A DNA stretch of 57,500 bases from Glandiceps talaboti (lineage: Eukaryota; Hemichordata; Enteropneusta; Spengelidae): assembly GCF_964340395.1 (NCBI RefSeq), contig NC_135563.1, positions 2,370,001-2,427,500 of the forward strand. The letters are read 5' to 3'. Position 1 is the first letter of the stretch; each line of letters opens with the position of its first letter. The position numbers were made by a program, and so were the translations under genes. Below the pieces are notes generated by a model. That model had not been told where the DNA came from. It saw only the letters and a program-made list of their open reading frames with translations, and did no database searches. Shown here piece after piece: positions 26,001 to 39,206 of the stretch.

Positions 26001-29000
26001 TGTATTACAATAGGCTATTGTCAGAGGTGTACATGTATTACAATAGGCTATTGTCAGAGGTGTACATGTATTACAATAGGCTATTATCAGAGGTGTACAT
26101 GTACTACAATAGGCTATTATCAGAGGTGTACATGTACTACAATAGGCTATTATCAGAGGTGTACATGTACTATAATAGGCTATTATCAGAGGTGGACATG
26201 TACTACAATAGGCTATTATCAGAGGTGGACATGTACTACAATAGGCTATTATCAGAGGTGGACATGTACTACAATAGGCTATTATCAGAGGTGGACATGT
26301 ACTACAATAGGCTATTATCAGAGGTGTACATGTACTACAATAGGCTATTATCAGAGGTGGACATGTACTACAATAGGCTATTATCAGAGGTGGACATGTA
26401 CTACAATAGGCTATTATCAGAGGTGGACATGTACTACAATAGGCTATTATCAGAGGTGGACATGTACTACAATAGGCTATTATCAGAGGTGTACATGTAC
26501 TACAATAGGCTATTATCAGAGGTGGACATGTACTACAATAGGCTATTATCAGAGGTGTACATGTACTACAATAGGCTATTATCAGAGGTGTACATGTACT
26601 ACAATAGGCTATTATCAGAGGTGTACATGTACTACAATAGGCTATTGTCACTTGTTTTTGTTTACAAGTGAAATGAGCTTGAGAAAAACAGCTGGAATGT
26701 TGATGCCAGTCAGCATCCAAGTTTAAATTGGGCTTCCTTTGATGATTATTTGGGATTTGTTTCCATGAATTTTTTTGACTGTGAGTATAAATTTTCATCA
26801 GTAACTATGAATCCAGAGTTCCTTCATTCTTACAAGTTAATACATCTTTATGTATCTCTGTTAGTTTTAGAAATGTACACCAAGTTGACAGAACAGATGA
26901 AACAAGAAAGGTGAGGATACGATTATAGCATTTGAGGTTATAGAATTTACTAGTTATATGCAATACATTGCTACATGTAGGCCTTGGAACAGAATACACT
27001 TTTTGACTTCATTGACTACAAGATTACAAAATAGTAAACCTATGCAACAAAGTCTTGTCATCAAATACAAACTACAAATGACTTCTATATACATACATTT
27101 GTACGTACATGTACAATGTAGTTGTACTGATATAGGAGAGCCATATCTATCTGAACATTGATTAGCCAAGGATTTGGATTATCCAAACTCAAACATCTGA
27201 ACATACACATGTATATCTGAATACCTACTAGTAAGTTTGGATAATAAACATTCCACTCTAGTATCAGAGAAGAGATGGCATTGTTTCAGTTTATGATCAG
27301 ATGTTAGGGGAGGTGTTCACATAATGTATGAGCATAAACAAATTTATTTTGCAATGTAAATGTTTTTGATCCTAATACAGATTGTGGAAACCTGGTTCTT
27401 AAAAGTTTCTTGAACCCTTTACTGTAAGGTTTATGAGAAAGCTGGGGAAATAGAATGAGAATCTTTAAAACACTAAATATCCATATCAAGAAAAAACAAA
27501 ACTCTGGGCACTTACTTATATCTTGACCGGTTATTAATACTTGGTACAACTAAATTATTGTCTTTACTATAGGTACTATCCAGCTCTGAAAACTCTAGAA
27601 CAACTTGAACATACCTACCTGCCCAGAGTCAAGGAATACAGGTTTTCTCAGATTATGAGAGAAAATATCCCCAAACTTAGAGAAAATATCAAAGAGGCAT
27701 CAAGGAGAGAATTTGTAGATTTCCTGGAAAATATAAGGAAGCATTCAGATAGAATAGGTCAAGTTGCTATGCAACAGGTAAGTAATGTCTAAAATAGTAT
27801 TCTGTGCTACTTGTCTTGTAATTTGAACTTACTATCTTGTCTTATGAGGATCAGCATCAGTAAACACATATTGTAAAGTTATACAACCAGCAATGACTTC
27901 AGCCATTCACAAACTAATGGTAATGGCAAGGCTCATACCAGCAATGACTTTAGCCATTCATAAACTACATGTAATGGTAGTGGCAAGGCTCATACCAGCA
28001 ATGACTTTAGCCATTCACAAACTAATGGTAATGGCAAGGCTCATACCAGCAATGACTTTAGCCATTCATAAACTACATGTAATGGTAATGGCAAGGCTCA
28101 TACCAGCAATGACTTCAGCCATTCACAAACTAATGGTAATGGCAAGGCTCATACCAGCAATGACTTTAGCCATTCATAAACAACATGTAATGGTAGTGGC
28201 AAGGCTCATACCAGCAATGACTTCAGCCATTCACAAACTAATGATAATGGCAAGGCTCAAACCAGCAATGACTTTAGCCATTCAAAAACTAATGGTAGTG
28301 GCAAGGCTCATACCAGCAATGACTTCAGCCATTCATAAACTAATGGTAATGGCAAAGCCCAAACCAGCAGTTTATAAATTCTAAGCCAGCCATTCCACCA
28401 TGCTACATTATATTATATTGACATGTATGAATACATTGTATCTCTTTAATAGGCACAGAAACAAAGAAATACAGAAGACAATCTGTTAAAGGAAGGTATA
28501 GGAATGAGTAGTAAAGACAGAAGTAGTCCATTTAGTCCAGCTGAATCAGACAGTCATCAAAATACAAATCCTTTCACTGATGATGATGATGATGATGATG
28601 AGGTGCTAGATGAAGAAGAGGAAGAGGTATGTAATACTGTCCTTTGACCTTCAGTCCTGATCACTCATGATCTTGTGGTCCAGACCTATGACCCAAAAAT
28701 GGTAAATATTCTGTGAGAATAACTTTTAATGAGTGTTAATAATGTTATCAACTATAGTCTTTAGTCAGTGTGTTTTCAAGTCACTGTGACTACCATCATA
28801 TAGGCTAACATTAGACTGACACTGTCTGACTGGGCTAACATTAGACTGACACTGTCTGACTGGGCTAACATTAGACTAGCACTGACTGACTGGGCTAACA
28901 TTAGATAGACACTGTCTGACTGGGCTAACATTAGACTAGCACTGTCTGACTGGGCTAACATTAGATAGACACTGTCTGACTGGGCTAACATTAGACTGAC

Positions 29001-32000
29001 ACTGTCTGACTGGGCTAACATTAGACTAGCACTGTCTGACTGGGCTAACATTAGACTGACACTGTCTGACTGGGCTAACAGTAGACTAGCACTGTCTGAC
29101 TGGGCTAACATTAGATAGACACTGTCTGACTGGGCTAACATTAGACTGACACTGTCTGACTGGGCTAACATTAGACTGACACTGTCTGACTGGGCTAACA
29201 TTAGACTGACACTGTCTGACTGGGCTAACATTAGATTGACACTGTCTGACTGGGCTAACATTAGACTGACACTGTCTGACTGGGCTAACATTAGATTGAC
29301 ACTGTCTGACTGGGCTAACATTAGACTGACACTGTCTGACTGGGCTAACAGTAGACTGGCACTGTCTGACTTGGCTAACATTAGATAGACACTGTCTGAC
29401 TGGGCTAACATTAGACTGACACTGTCTGACTGGGCTAACATTAGACTGACACTGTCTGACTGGGCTAACATTAGACTGACACTGTCTGACTGGGCTAACA
29501 TACGACTAGCACTGTCTGACTGGGCTAACATTAGACTGACACTGTCTGACTGGGCTAACATTAGACTGACACTGTCTGGGTTGGGTAACATTAGACTGAC
29601 ACTGTCTGACTGGGCTAACATTAGACTGACACTGTCTGACTGGGCTAACAGTAGACTGGCACTGTCTGACTGGGCTAACATTAGATAGACACTGTCTGAC
29701 TGGGCTAACAGTGGACTAGTATCACATTGGCTAACATTAGACAGACACTGTCTGGGTGGGGTACAATGTAACATTAGATAGACACTGTCTGACTGGGCTA
29801 ACATTAGATAGACACTGTCTGACTGGGCTAACATAAGATTGACACTGTCTGACTGGGCTAACATTAGATAGACACTGTCTGACTGGGCTAACATTAGATA
29901 GACACTGTCTGACTGGGCTAACATTAGATTGACACTGTCTGACTGGGCTAACATTAGATAGACACTGTCTGACTGGGCTAACATTAGATAGACACTGTCT
30001 GACTGGGCTAACATTAGATAGACACTGTCTGACTGGGCTAACATTAGACTGACACTGTCTGACTGGGCTAACATTAGACTGACACTGTCTGACTGGGCTA
30101 ACATTAGACTGACACTGTCTGGGTGGGCTAACATTAGATAGACACTGTCTGACTGGGCTAACATTAGACTAGCACTGTCTGACTGGGCTAACATTAGACT
30201 AGCACTGTCTGACTGGGCTAACATTAGACTGGCACTGTCTGACTGGGCTAACATTAGATAGACACTGTCTGGGTGGGGTAACATTAGACTGACACTGTCT
30301 GGGTGGGCTAACATTAGATAGACACTGTCTGACTGGGCTAACATTAGACTGACACTGTCTGACTGGGCTAACATTAGACTGACACTGTCTGGGTGGGCTA
30401 ACATTAGACTAGCAGTGTCTGACTGAGCTAACATTAGACTGACAGTGTCTGACTGGGCTAACATTAGACTGACAGTGTCTGACTGGGCTAACATTAGACT
30501 GACACTGTCTGACTGGGCTAACATTAGACTAGCACTGTCTGACTGGGCTAACATTAGACTGACACTGTCTGACTGGGATAACATTAGACTAGCACTGTCT
30601 GACTGGGCTAACATTAGACTGACACTGTCTGACTGGGCTAACATTAGACTAGCACTGTCTGACTGGGCTAACATTAGACTGACACTGTCTGACTGGGCTA
30701 ACATTAGACTAGCACTGTCTGACTGGGCTAACATTAGACTGACACTGTCTGGGTTAACATTAGACTGTCACTGTCTGACTGGGCTAACTGACACTGTCTG
30801 ACTGGGCTAACATTAGACTAGCACTGTATGACTGGGCTAACATTAGACTGACACTGTCTGACTGGGCTAACATTAGACTGACACTGTCTGACTGGGCTAA
30901 CATTAGACTAGCACTGTCTGACTGGGCTAACATTAGACAGACACTGTCTGACTGGGCTAACATTAGACTGACACTGTCTGACTGGGCTAACATTAGACTA
31001 GCACTGTCTGACTAGGCTAACATTAGATAGACACTGTCTGACTGGGCTAACAGTAGACTAGCACTGTCTGACTGGGCTAACATTAGACTAGCACTGTCTG
31101 ACTGGGCTAACATTAGACTGACACTGTCTGACTGGGCTAACATTAGACTGACACTGTCTGACTGGGCTAACATTAGACTGACAGTGTCTGACTTGGTTAA
31201 CATTAGACTGTCACTGTCTGACTGGGCTAACTGACACTGTCTGACTGGGCTAACATTAGACTAGCAATGTCCTGGGTATGACATTAAACTACATCCGTCA
31301 TGTTACTGAGGGGTAGAACCTTACCCCAGCAAGGATCCGGTGGCACCGGACAAGTCCCTACTGGTAGAAATGGTCCTCCGGTATCATGAAGGCCTGTCCA
31401 TGGACCTTAGCTTAGCCAGCTCATGGATAAGAAGATGGAAACTGAACTCAATTCCCCCTACTGCCTTGCAGGGTATGCTTCTTAGGCAAAGGCTAGGAGA
31501 TGGTAGCTCTGATGTAAACTCCCCCTGCTGCCTTGTAGGGTATGCCTCTTTAGGCGAAGGCTAGGCCCACCGCCTAAATCTGTGGTTGGCGTCAGGAAGG
31601 GCATCCGGCCATAAAACCTCTGCACCAATAATTCTTTCAGTATGGTGAGAAACAAACGTGGGCAGCAGCCAGCCCGAAGGCTGCCGTGGGCGGCACCTGC
31701 CTACGACAAACAGGAAGGTGTAAACCCTAAGGAAGTCTTGGGAAGACCTGTTCTTTATTATGACGGCAATGTGCCAGATGTCCATGGCAGACTTAGGTTT
31801 GGAAGTTGGAATGTGGGATCGATGGTAGGGAGAAGTATGGAGATAGCAGCAGAGTTAATGAGAAGGAGGGTGGATGTGTGCTGTGTACAGGAGGTGAGGT
31901 GGAAAGGAGGTGGTGCCAGATTCATTGGGGCTAAGGGTTGCCGATACAAGCTTTTTTGGTCAGGTAGTGAGGGGGCGGCTGGAGTTGGCATTATGGTAAA

Positions 32001-35000
32001 AGAAGAACTAGTTGAGAAGGTAATGGATGTCAGAAGGGTCAATGATAGGCTGGTTGCTCTTGTGATGTTGTTTGGAAAGCAGCTGGTGAGAGTGGTCTGT
32101 GGGTATGCCCCACAAGCAGGACTTGATGAGGCTATGAAAGACGAATTCTATGAGAAGTTAAGATTGGAAGTGGATCTAGCAAGATCCACAGAGATTCTAC
32201 TAATAGGTGGGGACTTCAATGGACATGTGGGTGCTAGGTCTGATGGTTTTGATGGAGTTCATGGAGGTTATGGCATTGGTGCCAGAAATACTGGTGGTCG
32301 AAGATTACTTGAATTCTGCACAGAGGCTAGCTTGGTGACTCTGAACACTTGGTTCAAGAAGAAGCATAAAGCAACGTTCAGGTCTGGAGGATCTGAAACA
32401 GAGATTGATTTTATCTTGATGCAGCAGACGCACAGACGAAAGGTGTGGAATATAAAGGTGATACCAGGTGAGCTCCAGCATAGCCTGGTGGTAGCTGATG
32501 TGGATAAACTAGAAATAAGGAGGAGAGTGAGGAAAAGACCTCAGGTGAAACGGGTTAAAATCTGGAAGCTGCAGGACAAAACAGTAAGAGAGAAATTTGA
32601 GGAAAGGATGAATGTATTATATAAGGAATGTGAAGAACTTGATGCGTGGAGCAAGTACAGAAAATGTGCTGTACAGTCAGCACAGGAAGTATGTGGGGTT
32701 AGCAAGGGAAAGCCACCACATGGTGTAACATGGTGGTGGGATGACAAGGTGCAAGGTGCGATAAGTAAAAAGAAGGAAAGTTTTCTAAGGTGGAAGAAGG
32801 ACCCAACTGAAGAGAATAAGAGCCTGTATAGGAAAGATAAAAAGAGAGCTAGAAAGGAAGTAGCAACAGCGATGAAAAAGGCTGCAAAAGATGAGATCCA
32901 GCAGTTAGAAGGAGATAGGAACAGCATCTTCAGGAAAATTCGAATGATTAAGAAAGAGAATACTGATGTTTGTGGGGGAGGATGCCTAAAAGACAAGAAT
33001 GGGCGGATAGTATTTGAGGAAGAAGAAAAGAAAATGGTATGGAAGGAGCATATGGAGGGCATAATGAATGTGGAAAATGCATGGGACGGGTTAGCTGAAG
33101 CTAACCCAATTGAGGGACCAGTAAAATTGTTTGATAGGAAAGAAATAGACCAAGCTCTGAAGAACATGAGAAATGGAAAGGCAGGTGGTCCATCTGGAAT
33201 AACAAAAGAGTATTTGATGGCATTGGATCATGGTTGGCAAGTATTGGTCGAGGTGGCGAATAAAATTTTGGAAGGGAGTAGTATACCAGAGGAGTGGAAG
33301 TGCAGCATCCTGGTGCCGATCTTTAAAGGAAAAGGTAATCCAATGGAATGTGGGTCTTATAGAGGAGTGAAGCTGTTGGAGCATGGAATGAAAGTAGTGG
33401 AAAGGGCAATTGAAAGCAGACTGAGGGCAATAGTCAAGATCGATGGGATGCAATATGGTTTTATGCCAGGGAGGGGCACAACTGATGCAATATTTATTGT
33501 AAGAAGAGTGCAGGAGCGTTACCTGGAGAAACGGAAGAAGCTGTGGATGTGTTTTGTAGACTTGGAGAAAGCCTTTGATCGAGTGCCACGGAGTGTGATA
33601 GAGTGGGCTTTGAGAAAGAGAATGGTACCGGAAGTGTTGGTTAGAGCGGTTATGAAGCTGTACGAGAATGCAAAGACCAGAGTCAGAGTGGGATCAGGGT
33701 TGTCTGATGAATTTAGGGTAGGAGTGGGTGTACATCAGGGGTCAGCACTTTCGCCACTTCTGTTTGCAGTAGTTGTAGATGTGCTGTCTGAAGAGGTGCG
33801 AAAGGGGGAGTTGTTCGAGCTTCTCTATGCAGATGACCTGGTGTTGATGGCAGAGTCCATGGAGGAACTGGAGAGGCTATTTACTGCTTGGAGATGTGCT
33901 TTCGAAGGAAAGGGTCTGAAAGTGAACATGGGAAAGACGAAGATCATGGAGTGTGCAGCAGGCAATGAAGTCAGGGCAAAAGCAAAGATTGACCCATGTG
34001 GGATTTGTCATAGGAGAGTAATGAGAAATTCGATACTGTGTACGAAGTGCAGGAAATGGATTCATGGAAGGTGTGCAGGAGTAAGGAGAGTGACAAGTGT
34101 GATGGCAACAGATTATGAGTGTTGGAAATGCCTACGAGGCGGAGAGTTTGTTGGTGATAACCCGGAGCATGCAAGTGCTGTAAGTGAAAGGCTGCAGGAA
34201 CTGGACCGAGTGAAAGAGTTCTGTTATCTGGGTGATACCTTAGATGGTGCAGGAGGCAGTGAGCTTGCAGTGACAAAAAGAGTGGGACTCGGATGGAGGA
34301 AGTTCAGAGACCTTGAATCCATACTATGTGGTTGTAGGCTAACTCTAGCAATGAAAGGTCGGATTTACAAGGCATGTGTGAGGCCAGTTATGACATATGC
34401 GGCAGAAACATGGGTGATGAGAGCAGTGGAAGAGGGTATCTTGAGGATAGCAGAGAGAGCTATGGTTAGAAAGATATGTGGTGTCAAATTGAGTGACAGG
34501 GTTGGCTCAGGGGTGCTAATGGAACGGCTAGGTCTAGGTGAGTCAATTGTGGAGGTAGCAAGGCGTAGCTCTCTGAGATGGTGTGGACATGTGCTGAGGA
34601 AAGATGAGGGAGAAGGAGTGAAGAGGGCATGGAATCTGGAGGTGGATGGAAAAAGAGGGAGAGGGCGACCAAAGCTGACATGGAGGAGTATGGTGGAAGG
34701 ACAATGTAAACAGATTGGATTGAACATCAATGACTATGGGAACAGGCAGAGGTGGAGGAATGTGATTGCCACATGGAAAGAAGGACAGTCGGTGACCCCC
34801 CGTCAGGGGGAAGAAATCGACTTTAATTAATGATGATGATGATGATGTCTGACAGGGCTAACATTACACTGACACTGTCTGACTGGGCTAACATTAGACT
34901 GACACTGTCTGACTGGGCTAACATTAGACTAGCACTGTATGACTGGGCTAACATTAGACTGACACTGTCTGACTGGGCTAACATTAGACTGACACTGTCT

Positions 35001-38000
35001 GACTGGGCTAACATTAGACTGGCACTTTCTGACTGGGCTAACATTAGACTGACACTGTCTGACTGGGCTAACATTAGACTGACACTGTCTGACTGGGCTA
35101 ACAGTAGACTGACACTGTCTGACTGGGCTAACATTAGACTGACACTGTCTGACTGGGCTAACATTAGATAGACACTGTCTGACTGGGCTAACATTAGACT
35201 GACACTGTCTGACTGGGCTAACATTAGACTGACACTGTCTGACTGGGCTAACAGTAGACTGACACTGTCTGACTGGGCTAACATTAGACTGGCACTGTCT
35301 GACTGGGCTAACATTAGACTAGCACTGTCTGACTGGGCTAACATAAGACTGACACTGTCTGACTGGGCTAACATTAGACTGACACTGTCTGACTGGGCTA
35401 ACATTAGATAGACACTGTCTGACTGGGCTAACATTAGACTGGCACTGTCTGACTGGGCTAACATTAGATAGACACTGTCTGACTGGGCTAACATAAGACT
35501 TGCACTGTCTGACTGGGCTAACATTAGACTAGCACTGTCTGACTGGGCTAACATTAGATAGACACTGTCTGACTGGGCTAACATTAGACTGGCACTGTCT
35601 GACTGGGCTAACATTAGATAGACACTGTCTGACTGGGCTAACATAAGACTAGCACTGTCTGACTGGGCTAACATTAGACTAGCACTGTCTGACTGGGCTA
35701 ACATTAGACTAGCACTGTCTGACTGGGCTAACATTAGACTGACACTCTGACTGGGCTAACATTAGATAGACACTGTCTGACTGGGCTAACATTAGATAGA
35801 CACTGTCTGACTGGGCTAACATTAGACTAGCACTGTCTGACTGGGCTAACATTAGACTAGCACTGTCTGACTGGGCTAACATTAGACTGACACTGTCTGA
35901 CTGGGCTAACATTAGATAGACACTGTCTGACTGGGCTAACATTAGACTGGCACTGTCTGACTGGGCTAACATTAGACTGACACTGTCTGACTGGGCTAAC
36001 ATTAGACTAGCACTGTATGACTGGGCTAACATTAGACTGACACTGTCTGACTGGGCTAACATTAGACTGACACTGTCTGACTGGGCTAACATTAGTCTGG
36101 CACTTTCTGACTGGGCTAACATTAGACTGACACTGTCTGACTGGGCTAACATTAGACTGACACTGTCTGACTGGGCTAACAGTAGACTGACACTGTCTGA
36201 CTGGGCTAACATTAGACTGACACTGTCTGACTGGGCTAACATTAGATAGACACTGTCTGACTGGGCTAACATTAGACTGACACTGTCTGACTGGGCTAAC
36301 ATTAGACTGACACTGTCTGACTGGGCTAACAGTAGACTGACACTGTCTGACTGGGCTAACATTAGACTGGCACTGTCTGACTGGGCTAACATTAGACTAG
36401 CACTGTCTGACTGGGCTAACATAAGACTGACACTGTCTGACTGGGCTAACATTAGACTGACACTGTCTGACTGGGCTAACATTAGATAGACACTGTCTGA
36501 CTGGGCTAACATTAGACTGGCACTGTCTGACTGGGCTAACATTAGATAGACACTGTCTGACTGGGCTAACATAAGACTTGCACTGTCTGACTGGGCTAAC
36601 ATTAGACTAGCACTGTCTGACTGGGCTAACATTAGATAGACACTGTCTGACTGGGCTAACATTAGACTGGCACTGTCTGACTGGGCTAACATTAGATAGA
36701 CACTGTCTGACTGGGCTAACATAAGACTAGCACTGTCTGACTGGGCTAACATTAGACTAGCACTGTCTGACTGGGCTAACATTAGACTAGCACTGTCTGA
36801 CTGGGCTAACATTAGACTGACACTCTGACTGGGCTAACATTAGATAGACACTGTCTGACTGGGCTAACATTAGATAGACACTGTCTGACTGGGCTAACAT
36901 TAGACTAGCACTGTCTGACTGGGCTAAGATTAGACTAGCACTGTCTGACTGGGCTAACATTAGACTGACACTGTCTGACTGGGCTAACATTAGATAGACA
37001 CTGTCTGACTGGGCTAACATTAGACTGGCACTGTCTGACTGGGCTAACATTAGACTGACACTGTCTGACTGGGCTAACATAAGACTAGCACTGTCTGACT
37101 GGGCTAACATTAGATAGACACTGTCTGACTGGGCTAACATTAGACTAGCACTGTCTGACTGGGCTAACATTAGACTGACACTGTCTGACTGGGCTAACAT
37201 TAGACTGGCACTGTCTGACTGGGCTAACATTAGACTGACACTGTCTGACTGGGCTAACATTAGACTAGCACTGTCTGACTGGGACGTGTCTGACTGGGCT
37301 AACATTAGACTGACACTGTCTGACTGGGCTAACATAAGACTAGCACTGTCTGACTGGGCTAACATTAGACTAGCACTGTCTGACTGGGCTAACATTAGAC
37401 TGGCACTGTCTGACTGGGCTAACATTAGATAGACACTGTCTGACTGGGCTAACATTAGACTGGCACTGTCTGACTGGGCTAACATTAGACTGACACTGTC
37501 TGACTGGGCTAACATTAGACTGACACTGTCTGACTGGGCTAACATTAGACTAGCACTGTCTGACTGGGCTAACATTAGACTAGCACTGTCTGACTGGGCT
37601 AACATTAGACTGACACTGTCTGACTGGGCTAACATTAGACTGACACTGTCTGACTGGGCTAACATTAGACTGACACTGTCTGACTGGGCTAACATTAGAC
37701 TAGCACTGTCTGACTGGGCTAACATTAGACTAGCACTGTCTGACTGGGCTAACATTAGACTGACACTGTCTGACTGGGCTAACATTAGACTGACACTGTC
37801 TGACTGGGCTAACATTAGACTGACACTGTCTGACTGGGCTAACATTAGACTAGCACTGTCTGACTGGGCTAACATTAGACTAGCACTGTCTGACTGGGCT
37901 AACATTAGACTAGCACTGTCTGACTGGGCTAACATTAGACTGACACTGTCTGACTGGGCTAACATTAGACTGACACTGTCTGACTGGGCTAACATTAGAC

Positions 38001-39170
38001 TGGCACTGTCTGACTGGGCTAACATTAGACTGACACTGTCTGGGTGGGCTAACATTAGACTAGCACTGTCTGACTGGGCTAACATTAGACTGACACTGTC
38101 TGACTGGGCTAACATTAGACTAGCACTGTCTGACTGGGCTAACATTAGACTGACAGTGTCTGACTGGGTTAACATTAGACTGTCACTGTCTGACTGGGCT
38201 AACTGACACTGTCTGACTGGGCTAACATTAGACTGACACTGTCTGACTGGGCTAACAGTAGACTAGCACTGTCTGACTGGGCTAACATTAGACTAGCACT
38301 GTCTGACTGGGCTAACATTAGACTGACACTGTCTGACTGGGCTAACATTAGACTGACACTGTCTGACTGGGCTAACATAAGACTAGCACTGTCTGACTGG
38401 GCTAACATTACACTGACACTGTCTGACTGGGCTAACATTAGATAGACACTGTCTGACTGGGCTAACATTAGACTGACACTGTCTGACTGGGCTAACATTA
38501 GACTAGCACTGTCTGACTGGGCTAACATTACCACAATTTTTCTACTTCTAGACAAAGTTAATTGAAAAAAGTAAAGCAAGTTATTATTATATTTCTTGTT
38601 GTATTAATAGATAGTGAAGTAATAATGAACTGTTCATCACTAAGTTACTACTGGGGAGGTTGATATCAGTTTATTCAATCTCTCTCACTTGATAACTTAT
38701 TTGTAGTGTTTCTAAGGTTGAGTATTGACCTTATCACTGTCTGTGTTTGATGATAGGAAGCCAATGCACAGGATATGGTGGATTATGCCCCAGTATATAG
38801 ATGCTTACATATATATTCAGTGCTGGGTTCTAGGGAACAGTTTGAAACCTATTATAGATCACAGAGAAAGAAACAAGCAAGACTTGCACTACAACCACCA
38901 AATAATATGGTAAGTCACATTTTCTCAGCCCTTACACCCCACCCCACCCCATGACCAAAAGCTTCCTGATTTCAATCCCAGCCTTAACATGTAACTAACA
39001 TCATTAACATGTAACCGCTAATATACTGTCTGTATGTATTTATATGTATTGTAATCCTAACTTATTTTTCATGGACTATGTATTTAAGTTTAATGTAAAC
39101 TGTGTGGATATGTAGTTTGTCTGTTTTCTGTCAATGCAACGAAAATTTCATGATCGACATGACAAATAAA

Positions 39171-39206
<36 letters not shown>

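Noticed and set aside
25611-26798. 395-codon minus-strand ORF
   Set aside because: Reverse-strand reading of the same 33-bp array.
28776-30734. 652-codon minus-strand ORF of MLAQSDS(V/A)SL repeats, and similar ORFs at 34823-38579
   Set aside because: Artefacts of the 30-bp array in intron 6; the blocks break wherever a unit is shortened.
32541-34730. Minus-strand ORFs of 60-208 codons under the retrotransposon
   Set aside because: Shadows of the intact plus-strand RT ORF, with no independent motifs.
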